64,000 bases of DNA, from the NCBI GenBank assembly GCA_012837715.1, contig DUQR01000045.1, forward strand, positions 1-64,000, read 5' to 3'. Position 1 is the first letter of the stretch. Each line of letters starts with the position of its first letter. The translations under genes and the position numbers were made by a program. Positions 17,942 to 26,656 of the stretch are shown here, one piece after another. The stretch comes from Bacillota bacterium (GTDB lineage: Bacteria; Bacillota; UBA4882; UBA10575). The notes under the pieces were generated by a model. It ran no database searches. It was not told the DNA's origin and saw nothing but the letters and a program-made list of their open reading frames with translations.

Positions 17942-18823
17942 TCAGGAACAACGGATCAGTTCTTCCAGGCGATATTTGAAGACCCCGTCTTTCTTAACAA
18001 CCTGTTGGATCCAGGATAACTTCTCAACACCTATTTTTTCAAGCACCTTAACACATTGAGGACAAAACTGTTTCCCCGCCAGGCTATAGACTTCATTAAC
18101 CGCTTCTTCCATCGTCCGGGCTGAGCGGTAAGGCCGATCGCTGGTCATCGCGTCTAAAGCATCAGCAACCGCAAAAATCCTGGCCGTCAACGGGATCTTC
18201 TCCTCCTTTAAGCCCAATGGATAACCGCTGCCGTCATAATGTTCATGGTGATGGAGGATAATATCGGCGGCGTCACTAAGAAACTCAATTTGGTTAATTA
18301 TATTATAACCAAGTTCCGGATGGCGCTTGATTGCTTCCCATTCCTCCGGGAGAAGCTTGGTTTTTTTCAAAAGGATCCGGTCGGGTACGCCAATTTTACC
18401 AATATCATGAAGAAAACCGGCCAAAGCCAATTTTTCCTGTTCTTTTTCGTCTAATCCCATTGCTTCCGCGATCGCGGTCGCATAACCAACCACCCGCATC
18501 GAATGGTTCCAAGTAGCATGATCCCGACAATCTAACGCCTTAATGAGGGCTTGAATTGTCCCTTTGTATGTATTATTAAGTTTCGCCAGGTTTTTTTGGT
18601 GGATGTTGTCCTGTTTCTGCAGTTTTTTTCGAAAAAGCAAGAGGTAATAGCGGATAAAAACAATAAACAAAAGCCAAAGGAGAAAAACAAGGGCAAAAAA
18701 AGCCCCTACTTCCTGCGGCAAAAGAACTGTGCTAACGTTTAATTTGTAATAAACCATATATGCGCCGAAAAAATAAAGGGCCGAGATACTTCCTAATTGC
18801 ATTATTAATGGTTTTCTCTTCAT
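17942..18823 (-). CDS. Membrane HD-GYP domain protein, probable c-di-GMP phosphodiesterase
   Basis: Two N-terminal membrane helices (about residues 10-28 and 38-62), a short coiled linker, and an HD-GYP domain. HDIGKIGVPD, a HHHEHYDGSGYP block and ADALDAMTSDRPYR are complete, so the metal site and the GYP motif are intact and hydrolysis of cyclic di-GMP is likely. A C-terminal FCPQC pair is unusual for the domain. 293 residues. It begins the transcription unit with ApbE. The 321-bp region upstream (18824-19144) shows no gene or clear regulatory element. Confidence 0.88.
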   Translation of the reverse strand: MKRKPLIMQLGSISALYFFGAYMVYYKLNVSTVLLPQEVGAFFALVFLLWLLFIVFIRYYLLLFRKKLQKQDNIHQKNLAKLNNTYKGTIQALIKALDCRDHATWNHSMRVVGYATAIAEAMGLDEKEQEKLALAGFLHDIGKIGVPDRILLKKTKLLPEEWEAIKRHPELGYNIINQIEFLSDAADIILHHHEHYDGSGYPLGLKEEKIPLTARIFAVADALDAMTSDRPYRSARTMEEAVNEVYSLAGKQFCPQCVKVLEKIGVEKLSWIQQVVKKDGVFKYRLEELIRCS

Positions 18824-19144
18824 TCTTGTTCATTCCTATCAATTTGTAATTCAGTAGTAGCCAAATGGGTCGTTTACAGAAGTTACACCAATCGTCTCCA
18901 TTGACGTAATTCTTTTACCGACAGAACTAGGGGTAAGGGAGCTAAAAAGTAAATTATCCAATAGCTAATGCCAATGAGAATGAATAGAAACGAACAAATC
19001 TAAACCTAAAAGACATCCTCCTTCAACAATAAGGGATCAAAAAGGAAACCAAACCGACAAAAATCCGAAAAAAAAGACAATCTAAAACTAAGGTTCGACG
19101 TCTGGAGAAATATTCCTCCTAAAAAGCAACGTTGTGTTCCTTAG

Positions 19145-21052
19145 TTATTTTCCTTTTTCTCCACCGGCCAAAGTCAGGGGGCGTCTAGTCACCGTCCGCA
19201 TGATTCCTTCGGCAGTTAACCCGTATAGGTTATGGAGTTGATGAATAGTTCCGGTTTCAAGAAAATGGTCTGGGTAACCCAACCGGGAAACCTGGACTTT
19301 ACGAAGGCCAGAATCGGCTAAAAGTTCCAGAACCGCACTGCCAAAACCACCGGTTAGGATATGATCTTCCACGGTGATCAAATGGGGAACCCGCCGTGCC
19401 CAATAGAGAATGGTCTTCCGGTCCAAGGGTTTCACAAAACGAGCGTTGAGCACTGCACAATTAATCCCCATTTTACTAAGGAGATCGGCCGCTTCCAGGG
19501 CCGTATCGACCAAAGGTCCGAGGGCAAGAATCGCCGCCTGTTCCCCGGTTCGCACAACTTCTGCTTCTCCCGGGGCGATCGGTTTCACGGTCGTTAAATT
19601 CCCACCGGTAACTTGCCCCCGTGGATACCTGATCGCTACCGGTTTGTCCATTTTTAACGCTAACAAAAGCATTTGACGAAGCTCATTTTCGTCTTTGGGT
19701 GCCATAATCGTAAGCCCCGGAATCATCCGCAGGTAAGCAAGGTCAAAAACACCATGATGGGTTGGTCCATCTTCCCCGACTACTCCGGCCCGGTCGATGG
19801 CAAAAACAACCGGCAGTTCTTGCAGACAAACATCATGAATAATTTGGTCGAAGGCCCGCTGTAAGAAGGTGGAATAGATTGCGACCACCGGCTTCAGCCC
19901 GGCACGAGCTAAGCCGCCAGCCATGGTCACGGCATGGGCTTCGGCGATTCCCACATCAAAAAAGCGTTCGGGATAGGCTTGGGCAAAACTTTTCAGACCT
20001 GTACCTTCGGTCATGGCGGCCGTGATCGCCACAATCCGTTCATCCTCCGCGGCTAGCTCCGTCAGGGTTGTTCCGAAGATCTGGGTATAAGTAGGTTGAC
20101 CGGAAGCCACTAGTAATTGGCCGGTACTAACCTCAAAACCGGGAACACCATGATATTTACTGGGATTTTCTTCGGCCGGCTGGTAACCATAGCCTTTTTT
20201 GGTCAGGACATGGATGAGAAGAGGTCCCCGGCGTCCGGAGGCCTCCGCTAGAGTTTGGGTTAATTGCCGTAAATTGTGTCCATCAACCGGGCCGACATAA
20301 GTGAAGCCTAGTTCCTCAAAGAGGATCCCGGGAATGACTAAATATTTTAAGCTATCCTTGATTTTATCAAGATACCGAAAAGTGGTTTCTCCTACTTTCG
20401 GAATCCGCTGGATAAACTGTTCTAAATCAGCCCTTATTTTATAGAAGGTCGGGTTGATTCGCGCCCGGCTTAAATAGGTGGAAAGAGCCCCCACATTCGG
20501 GGCGATCGACATCTCATTGTCATTCAGGATCACAATCAAGTCAGTTTTTAAGTGTTCCGCATTGTTCAAGGCCTCGAAGGCTAGTCCGCCAGTTAATGAA
20601 CCATCACCGATCACGGATATTACTTTATACCGCTCCCCTAACAAATCCCGGGCTTTTGCTAAGCCCAGTCCGACCGAGATCGAGGTGCTACTGTGGCCGG
20701 TCGCAAAAATATCATGGGGGCTTTCTTGCGGTTTAGGGAACCCACTTAATCCGCCCATCTCCCGTAATTTAGCGAACTGATCCAACCGCCCGGTCAGGAT
20801 CTTGTGAACATAGGACTGATGCCCCACATCCCAGATGATTTTATCATTCGGACTGTCAAATACTTTATGGAGGGCTAAGGTAAGCTCTACCACCCCTAAA
20901 TTCGGGGCAAGATGACCACCTTGCCGGGCAACGGTATTAACCAACAGGGTTCGAATCTCGTTGGCCAGCACTTCTAATTCGGTAAAGGATAACTTCTTTA
21001 AATCTTCAGGTAGTTTTAACTCTGTAAGCATCGTTGTGTAAACCCCACTCAC
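19145..21052 (-). CDS. dxs: 1-Deoxy-D-xylulose-5-phosphate synthase
   Basis: Thiamine-diphosphate enzyme making DXP from pyruvate and glyceraldehyde 3-phosphate, the entry to the MEP isoprenoid pathway. DVGHQSYVHKILTGR near residue 70, the ThDP motif GDGSLTGG to NDNEMSI (about 148-178), and EDGPTHHGVFDLAYLR (about 425) are all present. The 635-residue length is normal. The first GTG overlaps the oapA stop (GTGA). An ATG seven codons in (21031) is an alternative start. It shares the operon with ispA, exonuclease VII genes, OLE RNA and oapA. Confidence 0.96.
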   Translation of the reverse strand: MSGVYTTMLTELKLPEDLKKLSFTELEVLANEIRTLLVNTVARQGGHLAPNLGVVELTLALHKVFDSPNDKIIWDVGHQSYVHKILTGRLDQFAKLREMGGLSGFPKPQESPHDIFATGHSSTSISVGLGLAKARDLLGERYKVISVIGDGSLTGGLAFEALNNAEHLKTDLIVILNDNEMSIAPNVGALSTYLSRARINPTFYKIRADLEQFIQRIPKVGETTFRYLDKIKDSLKYLVIPGILFEELGFTYVGPVDGHNLRQLTQTLAEASGRRGPLLIHVLTKKGYGYQPAEENPSKYHGVPGFEVSTGQLLVASGQPTYTQIFGTTLTELAAEDERIVAITAAMTEGTGLKSFAQAYPERFFDVGIAEAHAVTMAGGLARAGLKPVVAIYSTFLQRAFDQIIHDVCLQELPVVFAIDRAGVVGEDGPTHHGVFDLAYLRMIPGLTIMAPKDENELRQMLLLALKMDKPVAIRYPRGQVTGGNLTTVKPIAPGEAEVVRTGEQAAILALGPLVDTALEAADLLSKMGINCAVLNARFVKPLDRKTILYWARRVPHLITVEDHILTGGFGSAVLELLADSGLRKVQVSRLGYPDHFLETGTIHQLHNLYGLTAEGIMRTVTRRPLTLAGGEKGK

Positions 21053-21633
21053 ATCTTAGACTTTTTTCTTTGTCTTTTAGTCTTCCCCGGAACCTGCCGT
21101 CGGCCAAGCAGAAGATCGAATTTTTCAAGGATAAAAGCCACTTTAAGTAAGATGAAGGAGGATTTTTTGATCGCAAATGACTTGCCGGCCGCTTTTCCCC
21201 CGACGGTTACGGCGGAAACCAACCCAACAACAAGCAGAGAAAATAAATCCCGATAGGTGTTTAAATTATTCTTAACCACAAAATCAATGACTAAAGCGGC
21301 GCTGATCGAGCCGCTGACCGTTCCGCAGATGTCGCCGACCACATCATTACAGAAATTGGCTACCTGGTCGGCTTTGCGTACCAATTCGATGGCTTTTTTG
21401 GCGCCGGTCACCCGGTCGCTCGCCATTGCGTGAAAGGGTTTCTCCGAAGCAGCGGTGGTCGCCGTCCCGATCACATCAAAAATGATTCCCCAAAAAACTA
21501 CGATGAAAAGGACCACTACCGATACCCAATAAGCCGTCCCGGTATGGGTGAGCTGAAATAAAAGCGAGATGGAAATAGACAAAAAAAAAGTCAGAATCCC
21601 GACTCGGAAAGCCCGTTGTGAGTTAGCAGCCAA
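21049..21633 (-). CDS. oapA: OLE-associated membrane protein OapA
   Basis: A 194-residue membrane protein with about four helices (roughly residues 10-28, 33-52, 103-120 and 128-148). It matches the protein encoded next to OLE RNA in other Firmicutes, which binds OLE and places it at the membrane. The conserved polar block FCNDVVGDICGTVSGS (about residues 95-110) lies at a membrane boundary. The start is TTG with GGAGGAG 7 nt before it. The C terminus is strongly basic (Lys/Arg-rich), which suits RNA contact. Identification rests on family features plus the directly adjacent OLE RNA. No other function is evident. Confidence 0.85.
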   Translation of the reverse strand: MAANSQRAFRVGILTFFLSISISLLFQLTHTGTAYWVSVVVLFIVVFWGIIFDVIGTATTAASEKPFHAMASDRVTGAKKAIELVRKADQVANFCNDVVGDICGTVSGSISAALVIDFVVKNNLNTYRDLFSLLVVGLVSAVTVGGKAAGKSFAIKKSSFILLKVAFILEKFDLLLGRRQVPGKTKRQRKKSKM

Positions 21634-21699
21634 AAAAACTCCTCCACATATTTAACATCTTTTATAAAGGTGGCAGCGGAAAAAGCTTATGTAAGAAGA

Positions 21700-22306
21700 T
21701 GGTCAATTATTAAGTAAACATTGTGGCTTGAGGTCCAGTAGGTTTTCCCGGCGCCCTCCGGAATGTCGCCATTCCGGCGGTTTCCCTTTATGAGCGCCTT
21801 ATCGCGTCACCGACGATAAAACTGGATCACCACTTAGTCCACACCGCAATCCTTAATAACTGTCCCCGCTGGGAATAGCCTAGGAGTTTTCCTCAACGGA
21901 AAGGATCGTTTCTAGCCTCTTTTGCAGAATGGGTTTCAAACGGCAAAGAGCAATGTTCTCAGGCCTTCAAGAACATTACTTGGCACCCGTTATCCTCGCC
22001 ACCCCACCTCAAGGCAGGCTACGCTGCAACGATACTTAGTAAGTAAAAACTCCTTCCATACCGTGTGCAGGTTCCCATCCCAAGCCGTAGTCAGGCCCGT
22101 AGGCTTACCCACGCACTTGGGTCTCCGCGGTAAGGGGTCATCGCCCGCATGCCTTTGCGGGTTGCCCCGATACCTTAACCCCCAGCACCGCCCCCGACTG
22201 GGCGTCAGCGGCTAGCACCAGGGACTTCATCGATGTGCCCTTGACGGATTTTTAGGCCCGTCTTCGAAACGAATTTCCGACTAGGATACTACACCATCTT
22301 CTAGGC
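21700..22306 (-). ncRNA. ole: OLE (ornate large extremophilic) RNA
   Basis: A stretch of about 600 nt on the minus strand has no credible reading frame but is rich in strong hairpins. Examples are a CCGGAATG/CATTCCGG stem with a GCGA tetraloop (21758-21777), an 8-bp stem (21952-21959 with 21970-21977), and a nested stem whose inner arms are 22144-22149 and 22156-22161 and whose outer arms are 22134-22137 and 22165-22168. Size, placement between the ispA/exonuclease VII genes and oapA-dxs, and the directly downstream oapA match OLE RNA. In Halalkalibacterium halodurans OLE forms a membrane complex with OapA and other proteins and is linked to stress and energy adaptation. The ends are estimates: the 5' end from the promoter at 22313-22321, the 3' end within about 20 nt. 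Confidence 0.85.
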
Positions 22307-22312
22307 ATCACT

Positions 22313-22321
22313 ATTATATCA
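22313..22321 (-). promoter_or_regulatory. Extended -10 promoter for OLE RNA
   Basis: Read on the minus strand, TGATATAAT (22321-22313) is a perfect extended -10. The -35 region (TTTAAA at 17-bp spacing) is poor, as is usual for extended -10 promoters. It overlaps the end of the DUF212 gene and would start transcription near 22306, giving OLE its own promoter in addition to read-through from the operon. Confidence 0.6.
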
Positions 22322-22342
22322 TATTACTACCGATTTTTAAAA

Positions 22343-22801
22343 TCAAATTCTTCCCACCAGCCACCAACCGATGAAAATACCTAACAAAGCACCAACGATT
22401 ACCTCAACCGGAGTATGGCCGATCAATTCTTTCAGACGTTCATGGTGAAATTCCCGTTCATCAAAGAACTCTTGCATCATCTTGTTTAAAATCGTCGCCT
22501 GTTTACTGGCGGCCAGTCGCACACCAGCCGCATCATACATTACGATTAAAGAAAAGACCAAAGCTAAAGCAAAACTGGTTGAGGCCCACCCATCAGTTAA
22601 ACCCACTCCGGTGGCCAACGCCGAGACAAAAGCCGAGTGGGAACTGGGCATTCCCCCCGCGCCCACAAACCGGCGGAAATCCCATCTTTTATGTTTATAG
22701 AGGGCGAGTAATCCTTTTAACCCCTGCGCAATCAACCAAGCAAAAAAAGCGCTCCAAAATACTGTATTATCCGAAAAATTACCCACTGCTGCCTCCCTCA
22801 T
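22343..22801 (-). CDS. Divergent PAP2-family membrane protein (DUF212, YuiD-like)
   Basis: A 152-residue membrane protein with 3-4 hydrophobic segments. The PAP2-like motifs are recognisable: GAGGMPSSHSAFVSALATGVG (about residues 47-67) and YDAAGVRLAASKQATILN, then GHTPVEVIVGALLGI with the final His. DUF212 proteins are thought to act on lipid phosphates, though substrates are not known. Placement just after ispA hints at prenyl phosphate metabolism, which is inference. It ends at the OLE promoter. Confidence 0.85.
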   Translation of the reverse strand: MREAAVGNFSDNTVFWSAFFAWLIAQGLKGLLALYKHKRWDFRRFVGAGGMPSSHSAFVSALATGVGLTDGWASTSFALALVFSLIVMYDAAGVRLAASKQATILNKMMQEFFDEREFHHERLKELIGHTPVEVIVGALLGIFIGWWLVGRI

Positions 22802-22915
22802 CTCCAGAAAGTTTCGTGATTAAGTGCTTTTTGCGTTGTTCTTTGCTTCAGCCATCCCAATAAAACTGAATTGTATTGGAATCCTTTTTATTGGTTACAA
22901 CGTAAAAAGCCTGGG

Positions 22916-23803
22916 TTAATGGTTCCGGTCAAGAACCGTCTGGGCCAAAGCGACCAGGATTGCTCCTCGCTCGGCCAAAGGAACGAGGGCCTGGCAAGCC
23001 CGGTTGATTTCTGCTTTCGCCAACCGATGGGCTTCTTCCACCCCAACCAGCCCAGGATAGGTCGCTTTCTTCTTTTCGAGGTCACGACCGGTTTTTTTTC
23101 CTAATACCGCGGGATCGGCTTCGATATCCAGCAAATCATCGGTAATTTGGAAAGCCAATCCTAAGGCTTCTCCATAGGTTGTTAGGGCCTGCATCACTCT
23201 TGATTCCCCACGGCCGATCATGCCGCCCATGCGTATAGCTGCTCGGATTAGAGCGCCGGTCTTCCAGCGGTGGATCGCTTTAAGTTCGTTAAGGTTTATG
23301 CTTTTTCCTTCGGCGGCTAAATCAAGGACTTGACCGCCAATCATCCCTTGCGAACTACTGGCCGTGACCAGTTCGGCTAAAGCTTGGTGGTACTCGCACT
23401 CTAGACCGGCAGGGATTGAGTTGATCATGATCTTGATCCCTTGGGTTAATAACGCATCACCCGCTAACAAGGCCATCGCTTCACCATAAACCCGATGGTT
23501 GGTAGGCTTACCGCGGCGGAGGTCATCATCGTCCATACACGGAAGATCATCATGGATCAAGGAATAGGCATGAATCATTTCAATAGCACAAGCCGCCGGT
23601 AACGCATTGCGCCACTCTCCTCCCGCCACCGTGCAAGCCAGTAAGGTTAGGAGCCCCCGTAGCCGTTTTCCCCCGCCGCAAACACTGTAACGCATTGCTT
23701 CATGGAGTAGCGCTGGGGGAGCAGAGGGGCTAGGGAGATAGGTATCAAGACCTTCTTCGATTTTATCTTTATAAACCTGAAGTTCCGGCTGGAACAAACT
23801 CAC
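22916..23803 (-). CDS. ispA: Farnesyl (geranyl) diphosphate synthase
   Basis: Condenses IPP with DMAPP/GPP to C15 prenyl diphosphate. The first Asp-rich motif DDLPCMDDDDLRRGK is near residue 85, and the second, FQITDDLLDIEAD, near residue 220. GGKRLRGLL (about 44) is the IPP-binding motif. The GTG start overlaps the xseB stop. TTG two codons later has better Shine-Dalgarno spacing and is possible. The 295-residue length is normal. Confidence 0.95.
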   Translation of the reverse strand: MSLFQPELQVYKDKIEEGLDTYLPSPSAPPALLHEAMRYSVCGGGKRLRGLLTLLACTVAGGEWRNALPAACAIEMIHAYSLIHDDLPCMDDDDLRRGKPTNHRVYGEAMALLAGDALLTQGIKIMINSIPAGLECEYHQALAELVTASSSQGMIGGQVLDLAAEGKSINLNELKAIHRWKTGALIRAAIRMGGMIGRGESRVMQALTTYGEALGLAFQITDDLLDIEADPAVLGKKTGRDLEKKKATYPGLVGVEEAHRLAKAEINRACQALVPLAERGAILVALAQTVLDRNH

Positions 23804-24042
23804 TCCTCCTCCGGTTGGAACGGGGCCGTCCGGGCAACCCCCTTTTCGACGTTTAAAAGCATTTCTACCTTCCCTTGGGCTTCATCCAGTTTTGAATTGC
23901 AATGGCGGGCCAAGGCAATCCCTTCCTCGTATAGTTTTAAACTTTCTTCCAAATTTAACTCCCCATTTTCCAATTCCTCAATGATCTGTTCTAAACGGGC
24001 TAAAGCCTCTTCAAAAGTCTTCTCCGTCAATTTTTCTTTCAC
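23800..24042 (-). CDS. xseB: Exodeoxyribonuclease VII small subunit
   Basis: Coiled-coil small subunit that packs on XseA. FEEALARLEQIIEELENGEL and LEESLKLYEEGIALARHCN are diagnostic. 80 residues. GTG start overlapping the xseA stop (GTGA), so the two are coupled. Confidence 0.95.
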   Translation of the reverse strand: MKEKLTEKTFEEALARLEQIIEELENGELNLEESLKLYEEGIALARHCNSKLDEAQGKVEMLLNVEKGVARTAPFQPEEE

Positions 24043-25253
24043 GCCATCACATCCTCTTCCACAGCTTCTACTCGTGTCCGGAGCTGTCCACGACCGAGGG
24101 TAACTCGGAGCCTCTCCCCGGGAGCAACATCCGCACTCTTTTTAACCACTTGACCATCGGTTTCCCGGTAACAAATACTATATCCCCTGTTTAAAACGGC
24201 CAAGGGGCTTAAGGCATCTAACCTGGCCAGCTCCTTGCGGAGAACTTTCCGTTTATCTTCCAGAATTACCTGCATCCGCCGGATTAGCTCTTCTTTCCCT
24301 TCATCTGCCTGTTGCCGGCGGACGGAAATAAAACGGTCGGGTTGGCGGAGCACCGGACGGAAGACCAGCCGTTCAAGGTTGGCCCGTTTCCGGGCGCAAA
24401 GGCGGGAGAAAAGGGCGTAGAGATTGTCGGTATAGAGTTTTAGCCGACTTGCCACTTCGGCAACTTCCGGCACACTTAGTTCGGCCGCCCCGGAGGGAGT
24501 AGGCGCCCGTAAATCGGCAACCAGGTCGGTAATGGTGACGTCCGTTTCATGACCGACCCCGGAGATAATGGGATGAGGACAAGCGGCAATGGCGCGGGCT
24601 ACTCCTTCATCATTAAAAGCCCATAGTTCTTCGGCGGAACCGCCACCCCGGCCTATAATCACCAGATCCAGCTCTTTTATGCTACCGGCTATTTGCAAGG
24701 CTGCCACCAAACTGGCCGGCGCCATCTCCCCTTGAACTTGTGCCGGAATGATCAGAATATCAACCTGCGGATGACGCCGGCGCAGGATCCGAATGATATC
24801 CCGGACCGCCGCCCCGGTCGGGGAAGTAATGACCGCAATCTTCTGCGGGAGAAGAGGAATGGTTCTTTTCCGTTCCGGCGCAAAGAGACCCTCTTGGGCT
24901 AAACGGGCTTTTAATTGCTCAAAGGCCAGGTAGAGGGAACCAAGTCCAGCCGCTTCCATCAACTCAACATACAGTTGATACTCGCCATTTTTTTGATAGA
25001 CGGCGATCCGTCCGGCAGCCACTACTTCCAATCCGTTGTAAGGCTGGAATTTTAACCACTGGTTTTCCCGTTTAAACATCACCGCACGGAGACGGGAAGT
25101 TTGGTCTTTAAGCGTAAAATACATGTGTCCCGAAGAATGAAGGGTAAAATTGGAGATTTCGCCACGCACCCAAATATACTGTAGTGCTTGGTCCGATTCG
25201 ACCAGTTGTTTAAGATAGAGGGTCACTTGGGTAACGCTTAAAATTTCCGGCAA
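24039..25253 (-). CDS. xseA: Exodeoxyribonuclease VII large subunit
   Basis: Catalytic subunit of a bidirectional single-strand DNA exonuclease. An N-terminal OB-fold domain (SVTQVTLYLKQLVESD, VRGEISNFTLHSSGHMYFTLKD) is followed by the catalytic domain (VITSPTGAAVRDIIRILRRR; IIGRGGGSAEELWAFND; GVGHETDVTITDLVADLRAPTPS) and a C-terminal coiled coil. 404 residues. TTG start with AAGGAGCGG upstream. First gene of the xseAB-ispA-DUF212-OLE-oapA-dxs unit. Confidence 0.96.
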   Translation of the reverse strand: MPEILSVTQVTLYLKQLVESDQALQYIWVRGEISNFTLHSSGHMYFTLKDQTSRLRAVMFKRENQWLKFQPYNGLEVVAAGRIAVYQKNGEYQLYVELMEAAGLGSLYLAFEQLKARLAQEGLFAPERKRTIPLLPQKIAVITSPTGAAVRDIIRILRRRHPQVDILIIPAQVQGEMAPASLVAALQIAGSIKELDLVIIGRGGGSAEELWAFNDEGVARAIAACPHPIISGVGHETDVTITDLVADLRAPTPSGAAELSVPEVAEVASRLKLYTDNLYALFSRLCARKRANLERLVFRPVLRQPDRFISVRRQQADEGKEELIRRMQVILEDKRKVLRKELARLDALSPLAVLNRGYSICYRETDGQVVKKSADVAPGERLRVTLGRGQLRTRVEAVEEDVMA

Positions 25254-25334
25254 AGTATTCCGCTCCTTTATTTTTTTAATTCCATCTCAAGGGGGAAAAT
25301 CCTTTCAGTTTTTTTCCTGCCAACCGGTCCAGGA

Positions 25335-25362
25335 TTTACATAAAGGAGACCCAGGATAATAC
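25335..25362 (+). promoter_or_regulatory. Possible promoter of the SLH-protein gene
   Basis: TTTACA (25335-25340) and TAATAC (25357-25362) are 16 bp apart, about 50 bp before the start codon. Moderate match only. Confidence 0.3.
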
Positions 25363-25411
25363 GCGAATTCAAAAGTGTAATCCCCGAAGATAAACCAAGG
25401 AGTGAACAGCA

Positions 25412-26608
25412 ATGCAATCTTTAAATTACCGTTTCATCCTTTATTCCCTTTTGCTTTTAATTTTTTTATTTGTAACGCCAGTTGTCCAAGGCATGCCGGC
25501 TGACATTAAAGGTCATTGGGCGGAAGAGAGTGTTAAAAGCCTGATCGAAGAGGAGATCTTAAACGGTTATCCCGACGGTTCTTTCCGGCCGGACCAAAGT
25601 ATCACCCGGGCGGAACTGGCTAAAACCTTAGCCGTCGCCTATGGGCTCAAAGGTTCCAACCAGAATGTTCAATTTCCGGATACGGATCAACACTGGGCAG
25701 AAGAATATATCGCCGCTTTAAACGAAGCAAAGATTATAACCGGTTATCCGGACGGTAATTTCAAACCGGAAGCACCGATCACCCGGGCGGAAATGGTGAC
25801 CATGTTGACCCGGCTCCTCAACGTAGATACCGGCGAAGAACAGTACACCATCGCTTTTGCGCCCACCTTTCCCGATTTAGCCAAAGACCACTGGGCTTTT
25901 TACCAGACTGAACTAGCGGCTAAATTAGGACTCTTGCCCCGCTATTACGGGCCCGAATTCAGTCCTTCCCGGTTAGCCAGCCGGGCTGATACCGCTTGGA
26001 TGCTTCAACAATTACGCAACCTGAAAACCGTCCGGGGTCAAGTTTTGGATCAACCGGAAGTCGGGACCAATCTGGTCACCGTCCAACCGGAAGAAGAGGG
26101 TGAGATCCAAATCGCTGTTATTCCGTCGGAAGCGGTTGTTTTCCGGAACAACATTACGACTACACCCGAAGCTTTATCCAAAGACGATCAGATTACCATC
26201 TTTTATAACCGTAACGATGAACCGGCAGTCGTCAAAGCCTTTGGTGAAGTCAACCAAAAGGACCTCCTCGGCCGATTAAGCGCCCTAGTAAAAGGAAGGC
26301 TCACGGCTGAACAGATTTCTTCCATCTTAGCCGGTAATTGGGATGATGTTAAGGAAGGAATTAAGGGTGAACTATATAATCAACTACTCAATATTGGACT
26401 CACGGCTGAAGAAGCCGAATCGATTCTCGTCCAAGACTGGGCATATCTTGATACCATCAGCCGGGACCGTCTGGCCAGTGCCCTCTCTGCTTATTTGGGG
26501 ATCACGAAAGATTTAAGTGGCGCCATCTTAAGCCGGAACTGGGATCTGATCAAAGAATATGCCCGGATTGAACTCACCGCAATGGCCTTAGGAAGAATCT
26601 TAGGCTAA
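25412..26608 (+). CDS. SLH-domain envelope protein with helical C-terminal repeats
   Basis: Secreted cell-wall protein. Signal peptide about residues 1-30, then three S-layer-homology domains: about 32-78 (HWAEESVKSLIEEEILNGYP), 88-140 (HWAEEYIAALNEAKIITGYP) and a degenerate third near 150-205. SLH domains bind secondary cell-wall polymers. A beta-rich segment (about 210-280) follows. The last 116 residues hold three consecutive units of about 33 residues with a shared IL..(N/D)W(D/A) core plus a partial fourth. No catalytic domain is seen. AAGGAGTG precedes the ATG. Converges with the L,D-transpeptidase gene. Confidence 0.85.
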   Translation: MQSLNYRFILYSLLLLIFLFVTPVVQGMPADIKGHWAEESVKSLIEEEILNGYPDGSFRPDQSITRAELAKTLAVAYGLKGSNQNVQFPDTDQHWAEEYIAALNEAKIITGYPDGNFKPEAPITRAEMVTMLTRLLNVDTGEEQYTIAFAPTFPDLAKDHWAFYQTELAAKLGLLPRYYGPEFSPSRLASRADTAWMLQQLRNLKTVRGQVLDQPEVGTNLVTVQPEEEGEIQIAVIPSEAVVFRNNITTTPEALSKDDQITIFYNRNDEPAVVKAFGEVNQKDLLGRLSALVKGRLTAEQISSILAGNWDDVKEGIKGELYNQLLNIGLTAEEAESILVQDWAYLDTISRDRLASALSAYLGITKDLSGAILSRNWDLIKEYARIELTAMALGRILG

Positions 26609-26629
26609 CCTGGAGTCGCTTGTTTGCAC

Positions 26630-26656
26630 AAACCGCCCCTGGCTAGGGGGCGGTTT
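26630..26656. terminator. Bidirectional terminator hairpin
   Basis: AAACCGCCCC (26630-26639) pairs with GGGGCGGTTT (26647-26656) between the convergent SLH gene and L,D-transpeptidase gene. It extends into the last codons of the latter. Confidence 0.65.

Noticed and set aside
21922-22215. 97-codon plus-strand frame inside the OLE RNA
   Set aside because: It is antisense to a structured RNA, has no ribosome site, and its composition follows the RNA helices.
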